DNA of 64,000 bases from Acanthochlamys bracteata. Taxonomy: Eukaryota > Streptophyta > Magnoliopsida > Pandanales > Velloziaceae. Numbering within the stretch: position 1 is the first letter of the stretch; every line of letters starts with the position of its first letter. Made by a program: the position numbers and the translations under genes. The notes below the pieces were generated by a model. The model was not told where the DNA came from. It saw only the letters and a program-made list of their open reading frames with translations, and made no database searches. The stretch is taken from the NCBI GenBank assembly GCA_019914995.1, contig CM034132.1:8178662-8242661 (forward strand). The letters are read 5' to 3'. Below are positions 25,031 through 36,305 of this stretch, piece after piece.

Positions 25031-25483
25031 TGGAGTAAAATTATGACACGCTCATTAGTCTCTATTTTTCTATCACTGTCATTTGAGAGAAAGAGATTTT
25101 ATTGCATTAAAAATGATCAGCCATAGAAGATGTTTCGGTCATGCGAAGAGAATACAAACTTCGCATCAAGAATTAAGGCATGTTGCTTTGATTTCTTGGT
25201 ACAAACTTTCTCAAACTTTTTTCAGATCTCTTTTGCTATATTTTGCTCTGAGATATTAAGAAGCATGATCAGCAAGAGAAAGATGAGATTTGCCATAAAT
25301 ATTTCTTTCCATCTTTTGCCATCTATCATTCATATCATCGGAACGATTTTACAGAGCAGCAAATCAATTTTCTTTGATTAGAATTGCCAAAATCTTCATC
25401 CTTCATAATGAGTAGTTGCTCCTATTAAAATTTTCAACTTCAAACTTATTTACCATCAGAAAAATCGTAAGCTTAATACCACT

Positions 25484-25999
25484 TATTAAAAATACGACGG
25501 TATGCACGAACGATAATATAGCACAACAAAATATTTAGTACATATTAGGATCTTACATTCCAAGTTAAGATCTTAGAGATGAATAAAGCAATTACGAAAA
25601 GACTAATATACACCTGAGAAAAACGAAAAAAATCTTACGGTGATATAGTCACACAAAAAAAAAGATTACTATTCGGCAAATTACAATGTTGGCTAACAAC
25701 TTATGCTTTCTTACTTGCATTACTACTATAAAATTTCACATATTTAGAACATATATATAGAATGCGGAAAACTCTCTTTGATAGCTAATACACTGAATAA
25801 TTAACTCTCTAGACAACCCTTCGGCTTGGTAACCAGCTTCTTGCCATAACTTCGTTTGGTATAATAAATTTGGACATAACTTTCTTATGAATCTAAACAA
25901 AACTATCATAATAGGTATATTGAACTAAATGGTAAACTACTAGCAGCTACTTGTGAACTGCTTAATAAAAAATTTATCAAAATAGCTCTACATCCAACA
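25484..25999 (-). repeat. 5' LTR of the old Copia element
   Basis: It pairs with the LTR at 20251. The minus strand begins TGTTGGATGTAGAGC at 25999. Divergence between the two copies is obvious by eye, so the insertion is old. Confidence 0.82.
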
Positions 26000-27190
26000 C
26001 GAATTCCCAGTTTTATTAAACAATTGCTATTGTATTGGTTTGATAGTAAGAGCACAGTTAAACAGAAAAGGATGAGAAAATCGATCCCAAGATTAGAATC
26101 GGGTTTTGAAAGATGCAACCAAAATTTTTTAGAGAGCTAGTGACAAGGAAACTAGATAATAGTCAAGAAGGTGAAGAACACTCGATGATAATAGATTGCG
26201 AGCTGAGAAGCACTACCAAGTTTCACAAAGAAATTTACGAACAGTTAAACAAATCAAACAATTTGAAATACTTGCAAACTAGTTTGAACGACTTTTTATC
26301 GATTTCAAGAAAATCTACACAGAAGTATGTGGCACAACAATTTAAGCCAAGGATGATGGCAATATGGAAATCACAGATATGTCTAAACAAAAACCTACAG
26401 GAAGTGCTTTTAAATATTTTTTTCCTAAAACGAAAAACATTTAAAATATTTTTTAAAAACAAATTTTATTTTTTATTTTAAAATATATAAAAAAATAATA
26501 AAAGTTTACAATATAAATTTTTTTATATTTTTTAAATTAAAAAAATTTATAACATATTCTAAAAAACTTATTAAAAAATATAAAATTAAAAATTTAAAAA
26601 AAAAATAATTCATCAGTAATCCCAAACAGGTACTACTTTGTCTTGCATTACTGTTCTATAAGTGTTAATATCAGTATCAAATCATTACTATATATAAACT
26701 GACAACAGGCCTAATAAAGTAAGTCATTGTAGCGAATTTGAACACGCGCGACAAAACTGCAAAATGATTAATTAAGAGGGCTGCTGCAATAGGTGCTTCA
26801 ACTCCACTCCAATGTTATACCTTCAAAGAGAACAAAGTATATCAGGTAAAACATAATGCACAAAGAAAAAACTAAAGATCTCGCGATATATTATAACAAG
26901 TATAATAGTACAATAGTGACAAGTTTAATTGACAAATTTAAAAATGCTACTAAAGTCAACAGAATACTAATAAGCAACATAAGCATCACAAAATTCCAAA
27001 ATCCATACAATATACAGAATGTGACACGGTTTCTGTAAATGTCTCCTCAAACAATGGCATCAGATTTGGTAAATAGACTTATACAACCACTAACAGATGA
27101 ATAGGAATACAAACCATTTCTCTTACAACTAATAGAACTTAAAACACTTGCAGCGACTTTTCCAGTTATTGAAGCCTTATTGCGCGCATT
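26000..27190. other. Intergenic DNA, no gene seen
   Basis: The 122-codon plus ORF at 26113-26481 has no family resemblance and ends in a low-complexity AT tract. About 26400-26630 is AT-rich with edges resembling plant MITE ends (AAGTGCTTTTAAA on the left, AATCCCAAACAGG on the right), but no target duplication was proved. Confidence 0.45.
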
Positions 27191-27194
27191 GTCT

Positions 27195-27600
27195 AGGCCA
27201 ACAACAACAACAACAAACTAAACCTTTATCCACTTGTGTGAGGTCAGTTACACGCATCCGTTTTCTCCATTCTGTTCATTTATAAACCAGATTTCAATTT
27301 CTCTAAATTCTTTGCCACCACCCTACGCTAAGTTAATTTTGATCTAACACTTTTTCTACTAAATTGTTCAACAAGGGAAGCACATTGTTCTTATGCACTG
27401 TAGTATTTTTAGATTTGCGCAAGACATGCCGGAACAACCTAAGCCTACATCCCCTTAAATTGTTCTCGATCAGCGCGACGGTTACTTATTGGCATATTTT
27501 ATCTATTCTAGTATACACATATATTCATTTTAACATTCTCATTTCGTATTCTGTTTGACAGCTACCCATTGTGGAGGCCGATTGGTTATAAACAGCCGTC
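27195..27600 (-). mobile_element. Decayed 3' end of an RTE-type LINE
   Basis: The plus strand shows an (AAC)n run at about 27200-27217 followed by AAACCTTTATCCACTTGTGTGAGGTCAG. This is close to the reverse complement of the familiar 3' end of plant RTE LINEs, a 'GGTC...AAGGCTTT(TTG)n' tail. Further on, CATGCCGGAACAACCTAAGCC fits the end of the LINE reverse transcriptase ORF read backwards. The piece is strongly mutated. The identification is from memory of the family pattern. Confidence 0.5.
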
Positions 27601-29640
27601 ACCCTAAATATCTGCACTCACTAATAATTATAATGAAGAGGAACTTATTAAGAAGGCCCCCTTGATCTTATTTTTCAACCCATTCTTAAAATTTCCCTTC
27701 CTTAAACACCCATAATTTGAACTTTTAACCCCTCAGAATATTTTTTTTCAATTTTTTTGAGGTCATACGTTCACTAAATTTAAATGTGTTCACAAACAGA
27801 AGTTTATTGCTCATGACTCTTTTCATAGAGTTCCTTCCCTCATGAGACTCTTTTTTGATTGACTAGCCTAGGATTAAAAGAACCATATTGATGAGTAAAA
27901 CTAGTATAGCACTGGTTAAAATAGGTTATAGGAGTGCAATGTTGCTAAACTATGTTTTCAAGCTAATGGTTTATTGCCTGACAATCAATCAACAGATATA
28001 TTATCTCTCTTTTAGTTCATTATCAATAAGTATGAGAATAGACATCTAATCATCAAATAATACCCAGAACGGAATGCATACTGACAATTGATCCATTATT
28101 TAGTCTTTCTAAGGATAATGCCAGTAATTGTTCAATATTATTCAATCTAACAAGTAGTAACTAACAACCATCCCAAACACTTCACTTGTGCTGTCGAATC
28201 AATTGGATTATCTCGCTGGCAAAAGAAAACTGGCTTAGATACACAAATACGGCTCGCAAAGACATCATATAAAAAGTCTTCAAGATTTTATTTTTCTGAA
28301 ACTAATTTAAAAAAAAAACAAAAAAAAGAAAAAACAAAAAATCATTTGCGCAACTCAAACAAAGTAAACGGAAACAAAATGATCAATCTGATAGCAGGGT
28401 ATATTGCTCTACGCTTTTCAAGTAAATCCAAGAAAGAAAACGTTAATTAACCATTAACAAAACCTAAGGCCCTGGTTAGACTCATCAAGCAGGAGACTAC
28501 TTATCACCTCCTCAAGATTAATAAGACCCAATTGAAACACAAATCACAATTTATTTCCAAAATAATCTTTAGTCCCTCAATACATACAAAAAATACATAA
28601 TAGTCTTACAGATGTCATACATAAGCATGAATACTGTAGATGGCCAACAAACAGCCACCAGGTACTGTGCTTACTAAGCAAGTAGGAAGCTATCACAAGC
28701 CATCTATTTCTCTATATGTTTGGATAAAATACATATACTACTGCTGACATTAAGCCCATCTAAAGAGACCTATTTATATTCAAACAAAACATATACCAAC
28801 AAACAACCAAAATAAATTCAAGAGATAGCTAATTTATATTCAGTATTTGACATCCTGCCTCTTTTTCTTTTACTTGCTTCTGCTTCTTTTGAAGGGATGA
28901 TTGTAAAACCTGTTGAAAGTGGTATGCATGACGTAGGAGCTAAAATATTTTGGCTTAACTTTGCTAATTTCCTTGAACTTGATTGAATCCCTTTTGGGGA
29001 TTTCATAACTTAAGCCTATTTCAAATGAGAATGATTTGAAATTACTTAATATATCCAAATTGTAATAAACACTGCCATGTAGTTCATTGAGCAGAAGGAC
29101 CTCAGTCATTGTACTACTACTAAAGGTGCTAACCAACCAGTTTCATATAAGCGTAACAACCTCAACAGCTGGTCTTATAGTTTTTCTTTTTTTTTGTTTG
29201 AGAAACAAGCATTGCCGTTAAGAAGGGAAGCTGATCTTAGACTTCAATCAGAAGAGTTGCATGCAATAGCAATTGACATCAGGAAGATGACATAGCAATG
29301 AACAATTATGAACACTCTAGAGGATCACCTCTTCACGAAAAATCACATAATGTTTAAATTCAAAGATACTGATGAATCTACACTATTAAGCAATTATAAT
29401 GTACACAAGCTAACGAATTAAACCAAATTAGTATCTGATATCCATGTTACAAAGAAAAGTGAAGCAGGCAGAAATAAACTATGTAAAAACTTTATCTCAG
29501 TATAGAATAGACCTACATAAACAGAGACGTTTCCACTCAAAAAAATAAGTACTCAAAACAGAAACAGAAAATCTCTAACTTACTTGAAAAGACCATACAC
29601 TTAAAGCACATCTCAATGCGTGCATCAGTTAAGAAGAAAA
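27601..29640. other. Intergenic DNA, possibly including the 3' flank of the 29.65 kb gene
   Basis: Two overlapping minus-strand frames at 28818-29006 and 28870-29136 read as protein-like (for example TSCIPLSTGFTIIPSKEAEA) but match nothing I know and lack supporting splice signals. They may lie in the transcribed 3' region of the neighbouring gene. No RNA gene or paired repeat was seen. Confidence 0.4.
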
Positions 29641-29654
29641 CTTCGTAAAATTTA

Positions 29655-30036
29655 TCAGGAATCCGGTAAGATCTCTGCTGTTATCTGCTGTTGCTCTTGT
29701 TGTTGTTGTTGATCCCGGAGCTTCAATTCCAACTCGTACTTTTCCAATCTCTCCTTCATCTTCTCCTGCCCAGAAATCAATCTATCAATCAATCAAAAAA
29801 GGAAAAAAAATCAACCAGCAAATAGTTCAAGAATACGATTACGAATAAGGTGGTGAAACCTTGTAGCTGATTTCGAGACGGTGCATAACGTAAAACCCTA
29901 GAATGCCTCCGAGGATGGTTCCCGTCATGATCCGGAGTGACGCAAATCTCGCCGAGGGCGGCATCCCGGCGGCTACAGAATGAAGTTTTTGTAAGCGGAG
30001 CTCAGTGTACTGAATCGGTCTGGAACTTCTGATCAT
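29655..30036 (-). CDS. Small single-pass membrane protein, 95 residues, two exons
   Basis: Exon 1 is 30036-29860 (59 codons) and ends CTACAAG before GTTTCACC. The intron is 29859-29766 and ends TTTCTGGGCAG after a T-rich stretch. Exon 2 is 29765-29655 (36 codons and a TGA stop). The exons join in phase 0. The protein has a short basic N-terminus, a conserved-looking block HSVAAGMPPSARFASLRIM, one hydrophobic helix at about residues 37-51 (TGTILGGILGFYV, with GxxxG spacing), and then a charged coiled-coil-like tail with a Gln run. The size, basic start and single helix would suit an organelle membrane protein, but there is no evidence for a compartment. I recall similar small plant proteins of unknown function but cannot name a family. 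The preserved frame and intron support a working gene. Confidence 0.78.
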
Positions 30037-30060
30037 GCTTCCAGTGACTCGAGTCGTTTA

Positions 30061-31585
30061 ATCATCATCTAACCTGCTTCATAATTCAGGTCCAACATAA
30101 AACTGGTTGGATTAGATCTGACCCAAACCAAAATCACCAAATTCCTCATCTTCTAGTTCAGCTAGATAGTTTTGTAATGTGAAACGATAGATTTTAACCG
30201 ATAACTAATAGTCTTTAACGTACAATTATTAGAGTAGTCAAACATTATTTGTTTACCAAATGAATTAAGTATTGATAAAATTTTGGCCATTTTCTTTTAT
30301 TACTTGGGAATTTTAGAACGAGTTATATTCAGCCTTAGTTAACATAACTTTAGGACGATCACATATAAAATTTTGACATAATATATATGAAGAATACTTT
30401 ATGTCTAGTCCAGTCATACATGCTACGTTTAAAGCAAAGTTGGCAGACACGATTCGTACATCGATTCAAATCCTCTTCCGATCGATGGTTTGTGGTTCGA
30501 CTGTCCGATTCAGCGAGTTGGACCACCGGTTCACTTCACAATAGTGAAGTGATGCTTTGGTTTCTTATGCGTCTTTGGTGGTTGGAGGTGGCTGCGGAGT
30601 CGGTCCAGAATTTGATACACCGCGCGGTTTCACCTTGCACTGAATCAATGCTAAGTCGGCATGACGGGATAGGAGGAAATGGTGCTACTACTTTCTGCGA
30701 TACACCAGCGGTATTGTCATCATAATGGCTGCATCAACAGCTTGAATGAAGCTTCTAAAAAAAATCACCGAGATCGATAGCGCAACAAGTGATTGGTGAA
30801 TCACTGACTAAAAAGACAGGGTTTTTGGCGAACGCAAGTTTGTCTGGGATATAACAACGGTTGCAGAGTGGAACTAGCAACAGGGCTCAACAAATCGCCG
30901 AATTTCTTCCAACAAGAAGTGCTGTCCATTCCATTCTCTTTATTCTAATAAACTCATAAGAGTCCACTCGAAGAACCAAAAAAAAAAAAGTTTTTCTAAT
31001 CAGCCGGAACCGATCCGAGCGTGTGGGTCGCCGAGTTAATCCGGAACCCGCCTGGGTTGATTTGGGTGATATTAGGTTGATTACATATTCCATTTTTTTA
31101 GATCCGGATCAATTTGGCGTTCGTGTTAGCTAAACTATAGTTTAAAGTGTTAAATTAATCTCATATTATTGCATAATTTCTAACCAGATCAAATTAACAA
31201 AATGCTAGATTACCGCTAAAATAGGAAATTAAAAATAAAACAAAAAAGAAAATTAAAGTACTTTGTCCTTTACACTTTCAGGTGGAATCCTTTTTGTTTA
31301 CAGTTTGCCTAATTCTAAATGTTTACATAAGATAGACAGTGAAGTAGCTTCAGGCATATTTGAAAAATAGAGAAATAAGAAAGCAAAAGCATTTACAATC
31401 ATCATCTGAATACATAGAGGTTGGGAAGAGAGATGCAGGTATTACTGTCAAAACCTTCCAACTATATTCTCTTGAGAGAGAATTTGAAGGGTCATTTTCT
31501 CTGCTATTTCAAAGGTATCATGAACAGTTGTATTGCCCTTGATCAATTTTAAAACCTTCGAGATAATTAAGCATCTACTTTTGTT
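30061..31585. other. Upstream intergenic DNA, no gene assigned
   Basis: This is the 5' flank of the small membrane-protein gene. The 112-codon plus ORF at 30387-30725 is not recognisable as protein. A GC-rich patch at 31000-31060 holds GGAACCGATCCGAGC-like words similar to those near 6.9 and 61.0 kb. An A-run lies at about 30979-30990. Confidence 0.4.
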
Positions 31586-32450
31586 TGCACGACTCAACAT
31601 ATAACTAATAGTTTACTTATATTAAAATTATTTTTCTTATTTTAAGACTTATTTTATTTAGTGATCTCTATGGCTTGTATACGTATTTGTATAAGAAGAG
31701 TTTGATTGAATAAGATAGAATATATTTTTCATCTTAATATCAGAGCAAAATAATCCTAAAATGGTCCATTGCCGTCGTGAAAAAATCAATTGCGACGGTC
31801 AGATTTCGACTCGAACTATCCATTGTTATTGTGAAAAAATAATTACACCCGTTAGAAAGCACTATCAGGGCAATTTGATCAAATTTGAATACCAAATTTG
31901 AAATCATAAAAAAGAAGAATTGCCGTCATTGGCTCACTACCGCCGCCGCCTCCACCATAGTTCTTCTCCATACACTATCGCTCTCCTTGCACCATTTTTG
32001 CTGCCGCCCCCGCTGCTACTCTTTCAACTTGATCTGCTCGCCACCGCTATCACTGTTTTCAACTAATTTGATTGCAGCTTTCAGTCGCTGTCCTATCACC
32101 ACTGTCAATTGCTTCATTTTCACTATCATAACCGATTCGCGGCTGCTCAATCTCGCTGATGCCTTTCACTGACTCGCCGACCTGACTCAGATCACTTGGT
32201 TGTTCTCACCAGATCCAAGCAAAGCATTCCCGATTGGCCAATTTAATGAGTTAACTCGGCCAAATTTGAACCAGCCCAATAAGCTCGACTCGACCTATAG
32301 ATCCAAGTCGACCAGACCTGTAGATTCGACCCCGTCATGGATATCGAAAATCCGATTTAAAATCTTGTGTAAGATAGTTGCAGGATTGCGATCTTAATTG
32401 TGAGATCATTAAGATCGCGATTCTGGGATTTTATAGGATTATATTTTGGA
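31586..32450 (+). mobile_element. 5' end fragment of a short-LTR Copia element
   Basis: It is homologous, in opposite orientation, to the 5' end of the element at 34444-39582. The LTR end (ATATATTTTTCATCTT) is followed by ATATCAGAGC, a degraded methionine-type primer-binding site near 31737-31748, then a leader with AATCCTAAA and TTGCGACGGTCAG matching the other copy. The GC-rich Pro/Ser/Arg-coding leader (31885-32397) corresponds to the untranslated or N-terminal gag leader there. The body of gag and pol is absent. Its left LTR edge is uncertain. Confidence 0.65.
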
Positions 32451-33582
32451 GGGGTATTTTGTATATTAAACGAGCATGGCGGATTTTTTTTGCAAATATA
32501 ACCCGTTCGGCTCTAAGTCTCCTATCTTGATTGCCTGATAGAAAACAAATCCATAAATTTTTTCTTGTAAATCAGAGATGACTAAGAGGATTTTATCTAA
32601 ATCTTTCATTGATTTCTTACTTCTACGCTTATCAAAAGACATTGATAGATCATAGCAATCCTAATCAGAAGAATGCATTGTTGCTAATGCGCTGTAGATC
32701 AACGACATTTAACATGTCGTCTTTATTGGGACGAGATTTTCGGTATCACCTTTAGTGCTACTGATAGGAGAAATTTCAATCCGGATATCACCTGAAGGTG
32801 AAGCGACTACAAAGGAGAACGAAGAAGAAAGATCAAGAATTTGTAGTGGCTAGAGAATCTTCTGATAGTCGTAACAATCTTCAATATGTGAAAAGAGATA
32901 GGAATAGAGATAGAGAAAGCAAATAAGAAGAGGAATAGTAGCAGTAGGCCAGTAGCAATGGAGTGTTAGTTCACAGATTGGTTTTAATGATAGGCAAATC
33001 AGAGTTGGCGAGGAGGAGCTAAGATCGGTAACGCGAAAGCATAAACATATTAGGAGAAACCAACTACCAGTGGGTGTCGGAGATTGCAGCGTTAGCTCAA
33101 GAGCCACTGCCTCCTCTACTACTTTAGCACCAACACCGTTGATGATCAACAACGTTCAGTTTGTATTTCAATATTGTTTTGTTACCTTTCAATTTTTTCT
33201 ATTTGTTTGTTATTATGGTGATGATCTTTTGTATAAGACCAGATAGATTAATTGTTGAAGAAAGATTTCTTCTTTTTGCTAAAGTATAGTGCTTAGGAAA
33301 AAATCTTTTTTCTTCTTTTAGTAAAACAAATGGTGATTGTTTATCTTCATCTGGATGTTTTTGTAAGTAGAGCTTCCTCGATATTTTATATATTTGCTTT
33401 GGTTGCAGACGCATTGTGCTACTTTGTTGATTTTCTATTATTTACTTGATGTTGATGAGAAAAGTACATCTTATGATATCTCATAAGTAGGCTCTATGTT
33501 CAGTGTTGATGAGAAAATGAAAAGCTTCAATTGTTGATTTTCTTATTATTTACTTATTTAACATCAACAGAGATAATTGTAT
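32451..33582. other. Stretch without a recognised gene
   Basis: Minus-strand frames at 32850-33152 and 33199-33414 have no known motif. I see no transposon ends, tRNA or rRNA here. Confidence 0.4.
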
Positions 33583-34443
33583 GGGGGCGTTTGGTTCGGA
33601 TGATTTTAACAGGATTCCTGGAATTTAACACAAGGGAATCATATTCTCACGTTTGGTTCACTGCATAGAGGTAATCTATCTTCCCATAGTAAATAAAATT
33701 ACCTCAAATGAGGAAATCCAGATTATCATGAGGAGAGGTGGTAATCCAGATTTTCATCTATCTAGTCTACAAGATTATTTTTTTAATACCAAACTATTTT
33801 TCTTCATTCTCTTCTAATTTTTTTTTCTAAACACTCGTTCTATCTATAGCTACCGCTCCTTCCTTTCTCCTTACAAATCTACGCCACTATCGATCTCTTT
33901 TTCCGTTGTGGATCTTTTCTTTCTCCAGCTACCTAGGTTATATTTGATTGTTTACTTTCTTTTATTTCTTTATGTGTTTCACATTTTGTTCATCTTTACT
34001 TTGATAACTAAATTTGATCTTGTAACTAAATTTTTATTTATGTTTCTAATAGACCTAGATGGATCAAGTGCCAAAAGAGCTTCTTTCAATATTGGTTTCA
34101 CTCATTGCCTTTTATCTAAAATTTTCTAATTTAATAATAAAAATCACAATAAATATTGGACATTATTAGTTTCTCATGATAAGTTATGAGAGACAATATT
34201 TCAAATTTAGGAACATATAATAGACTTCAAATTAGATAGCTTAATATAAGAAGGATGGTGTTTGTCACTGATTTGGCATGCGTAGAGAGCACATGGATGG
34301 ACAGAACGTCTTTTTATAAATTATGTGATCTATTCTAATTGAGGGTAACTTGAGTGGATTTACAAATATGATTGTAGAAGAGATGGTTGCCATGTTTGTT
34401 TACACAAATGCATATCATGTCAAAAATAAAGTGAATAAAAAGA
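33583..34443 (+). pseudogene. PIF/Harbinger transposon, 5' part with transposase fragment
   Basis: The left end GGGGGCGTTTGGTTCGGA at 33583 is the terminal sequence type of plant PIF/Harbinger elements. At about 34330-34443 one plus-strand frame reads FTNMIVEEMVAMFVYTNAY and then HVKNKVNKK, which is the conserved N-terminal part of the Harbinger DDE transposase ('MVAMFLHILAHHVKNR' pattern). The frame breaks off at the LTR of the Copia element and resumes at 39583. Earlier codons include stops, so the gene is dead. Confidence 0.72.
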
Positions 34444-34634
34444 TGAAAAACTCTTTCAATCTTATTCTTATTATTCAATATAAGTACATATATATAGATT
34501 CCTTATAAATCTAAATAAAGAGAGTTTTAAAATAAAAAAAGATATCTAAATATAATTCTAAGAAAGATGTCTAAAATAAAATATAATTCTAATAAAAAAT
34601 ATCTAAAATAATATATTGTTGACTCACGTCAACA
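34444..34634 (-). repeat. 3' LTR of the short-LTR Copia element
   Basis: It matches 39410-39582 (shared TATAAGTACATATATATAGA and AATATATTGTTGA). The minus-strand start is TGTTGACGTGAGTC. Confidence 0.85.
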
Positions 34635-34687
34635 CTCCCTCTTAAGTTGGTGCAAAAGTATCATCAATGCCCAACTTGCTCAGGGAA

Positions 34688-36305
34688 TTATGAAAGATTT
34701 TGTTTGAAATTTTCTTTTTTCAATATATCTGCTAACTGTGCCTCTGAAGTCACAAAAAATAACTCAATTAATTTTGAATCCAATTTCTCTTTGATGAAAT
34801 GTCGATCCACCTCAAAATGCTTGGTGCAATCATGCTGTACTGAATTATGAGCAATATTTATTATAGTCTTATTATCACAAAATAGCTTCATAGAATTCTT
34901 TTGAGGAAAACCAAGCTCTGTCAATAATATTCGAATCCATAAAAGTTCACAAACTCCATGTGCAATTTCCCTATATTCAGCTTCAGTAGAAGATCGAGTA
35001 ACCACTTTTTGTCTCTTAATCCTCCATGTAACTAGATTATCTCAACAAATATAAAATAGCCGGATGTAGAGCGTCTATCCACCTTATCTACTACCCAGTC
35101 TGCATCAGTATATCCATCTATATTCAGATAATTATTCTTTCTGAATAGTAATCTCCTGCCTGGTGCTGACTTCAGATATCTCAAAATTCTATTCACAGCT
35201 TTCATATGATCGACACTTGGAGAATACATAAACTGACTGACAACGCTCACAGCATATGCTATATCAGGACGAGTATGTGATAAATAAATTAACCTGCCAA
35301 CCAATCGTTGATATTTTTTCTTAGCTGCTGGCATTTGATTAGAGAGCTTTGTTAAGTTATGATTCTCAATGATAGGTGTGTCGGTAGGTTTGCAATCTGA
35401 CATCCCTGTCTCAGATAATAAATCAAAGATATATTTTCTTTGTGATAGAAAAATACCTTACTTAGATCTGGCCACTTCAATGCCCAAAAAATATTTCAAC
35501 TCTCCAAGTTTTTTCATCTCGAATTCAGAGGATAGATATGTCTTCAATTTCTGAATTTCTTCATGATCATTATCTGTAACAATCATATCATCAACATAGA
35601 TTATCAAAACAGTTACCTTATCATTCTGATTCTTAAAAAATAATGTATGATCAACATTACTCTGTCGGTAACCATATCTGCTCAAGGCTTGACTAAATCT
35701 ACCAAACCATGCTATTGGAGATTGCTTCAAACCATATAGAGCTCTTTTTAGCTTGCAGACATATTCAGTTCATTCTGATATCTCATAGCCAGGCGGAAGC
35801 TCCATATACACTTCTTCTTCTAACTCACCATAAAGAAATTCATTCTTTATATCAAATTGTTGTAACGGTCAATCAAGATTTGCTGCGAGAGATAACAATA
35901 CTCTAATGGTATTAATCTTTGTAACTAGGGCAAAAGTCTCGTGATAATTCACTCCATAAGTCTGTGAGTACCCCTTGGCCACTAATCTTGCCTTATATCT
36001 TTCGATCGTTCTATCTGCTTTGTGTTTGATGGTGTACACCCATTTACAACCAACTGCTTTCTTTTCTTTTGGTAATTGTACTATATCCAAGTCATATTCT
36101 TCTGAAGAACATCCATCTCGTCATTCATAGTCTTAGTCCATCTATGATCGGATAAGGCTTCTCTAATGTCAGAAGAAAGTGTTACAGCTGCCATCTGATT
36201 AATGACAGCAATATATGATGGGGACAGCTTGTGAGAAAACATATGATTAGCAATAAGATATCTGGAGATTTTTCCTTCTGGTGAATATCTCAGGAGGTTT
36301 TTCAC
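34688..36305 (-). pseudogene. Reverse transcriptase and RNase H of the short-LTR Copia element
   Basis: Pieces in order: VGCKWVYTIKHKADRTIERY (35869-36090); IAWFGRFSQALSRYGYRQSN, VLIIYVDDMIVTDNDHEE and LGELKYFLGIEVARS (35458-35730); HTRPDIAYAVSVVSQFMYSP and YTDADWVVDKVDRRSTSGY (35032-35403); and SSTEAEYREIAHGVCELLWI with KHFEVDRHFIKEKL (34688-35005). The catalytic YVDD is intact, but at least three frame changes or stops prevent a continuous product. Confidence 0.88.

Larger units (their letters stand above)
20251..25999 (-). mobile_element. Old Ty1/Copia retrotransposon containing a hAT element
   Basis: LTR copies at 20251-20816 and 25484-25999 share long stretches (for example GCACGAACGATAATATAGCA and CAACCCTTCGGCTT). 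On the minus strand a degenerate methionine-type primer-binding site (AGTGGTATTAAGC, 25471-25483) adjoins the right LTR, followed by gag, protease, integrase, reverse transcriptase and RNase H. Flanks CAAAT and CGAAT agree at four of five bases. Coding frames are heavily mutated. A hAT-type element was inserted later between the integrase and reverse transcriptase parts. Confidence 0.88.

Noticed and set aside
26113..26481. 122-codon plus-strand ORF
   Set aside because: Its end is poly-Phe/Lys from an AT tract and the rest shows no family features.
30387..30725. 112-codon plus-strand ORF
   Set aside because: No recognisable motif, no splice or promoter context, and it lies in the upstream flank of another gene.
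30979..31060. GC patch beside an A-run as a SINE tail
   Set aside because: No tRNA-like A and B boxes or target duplication could be found.
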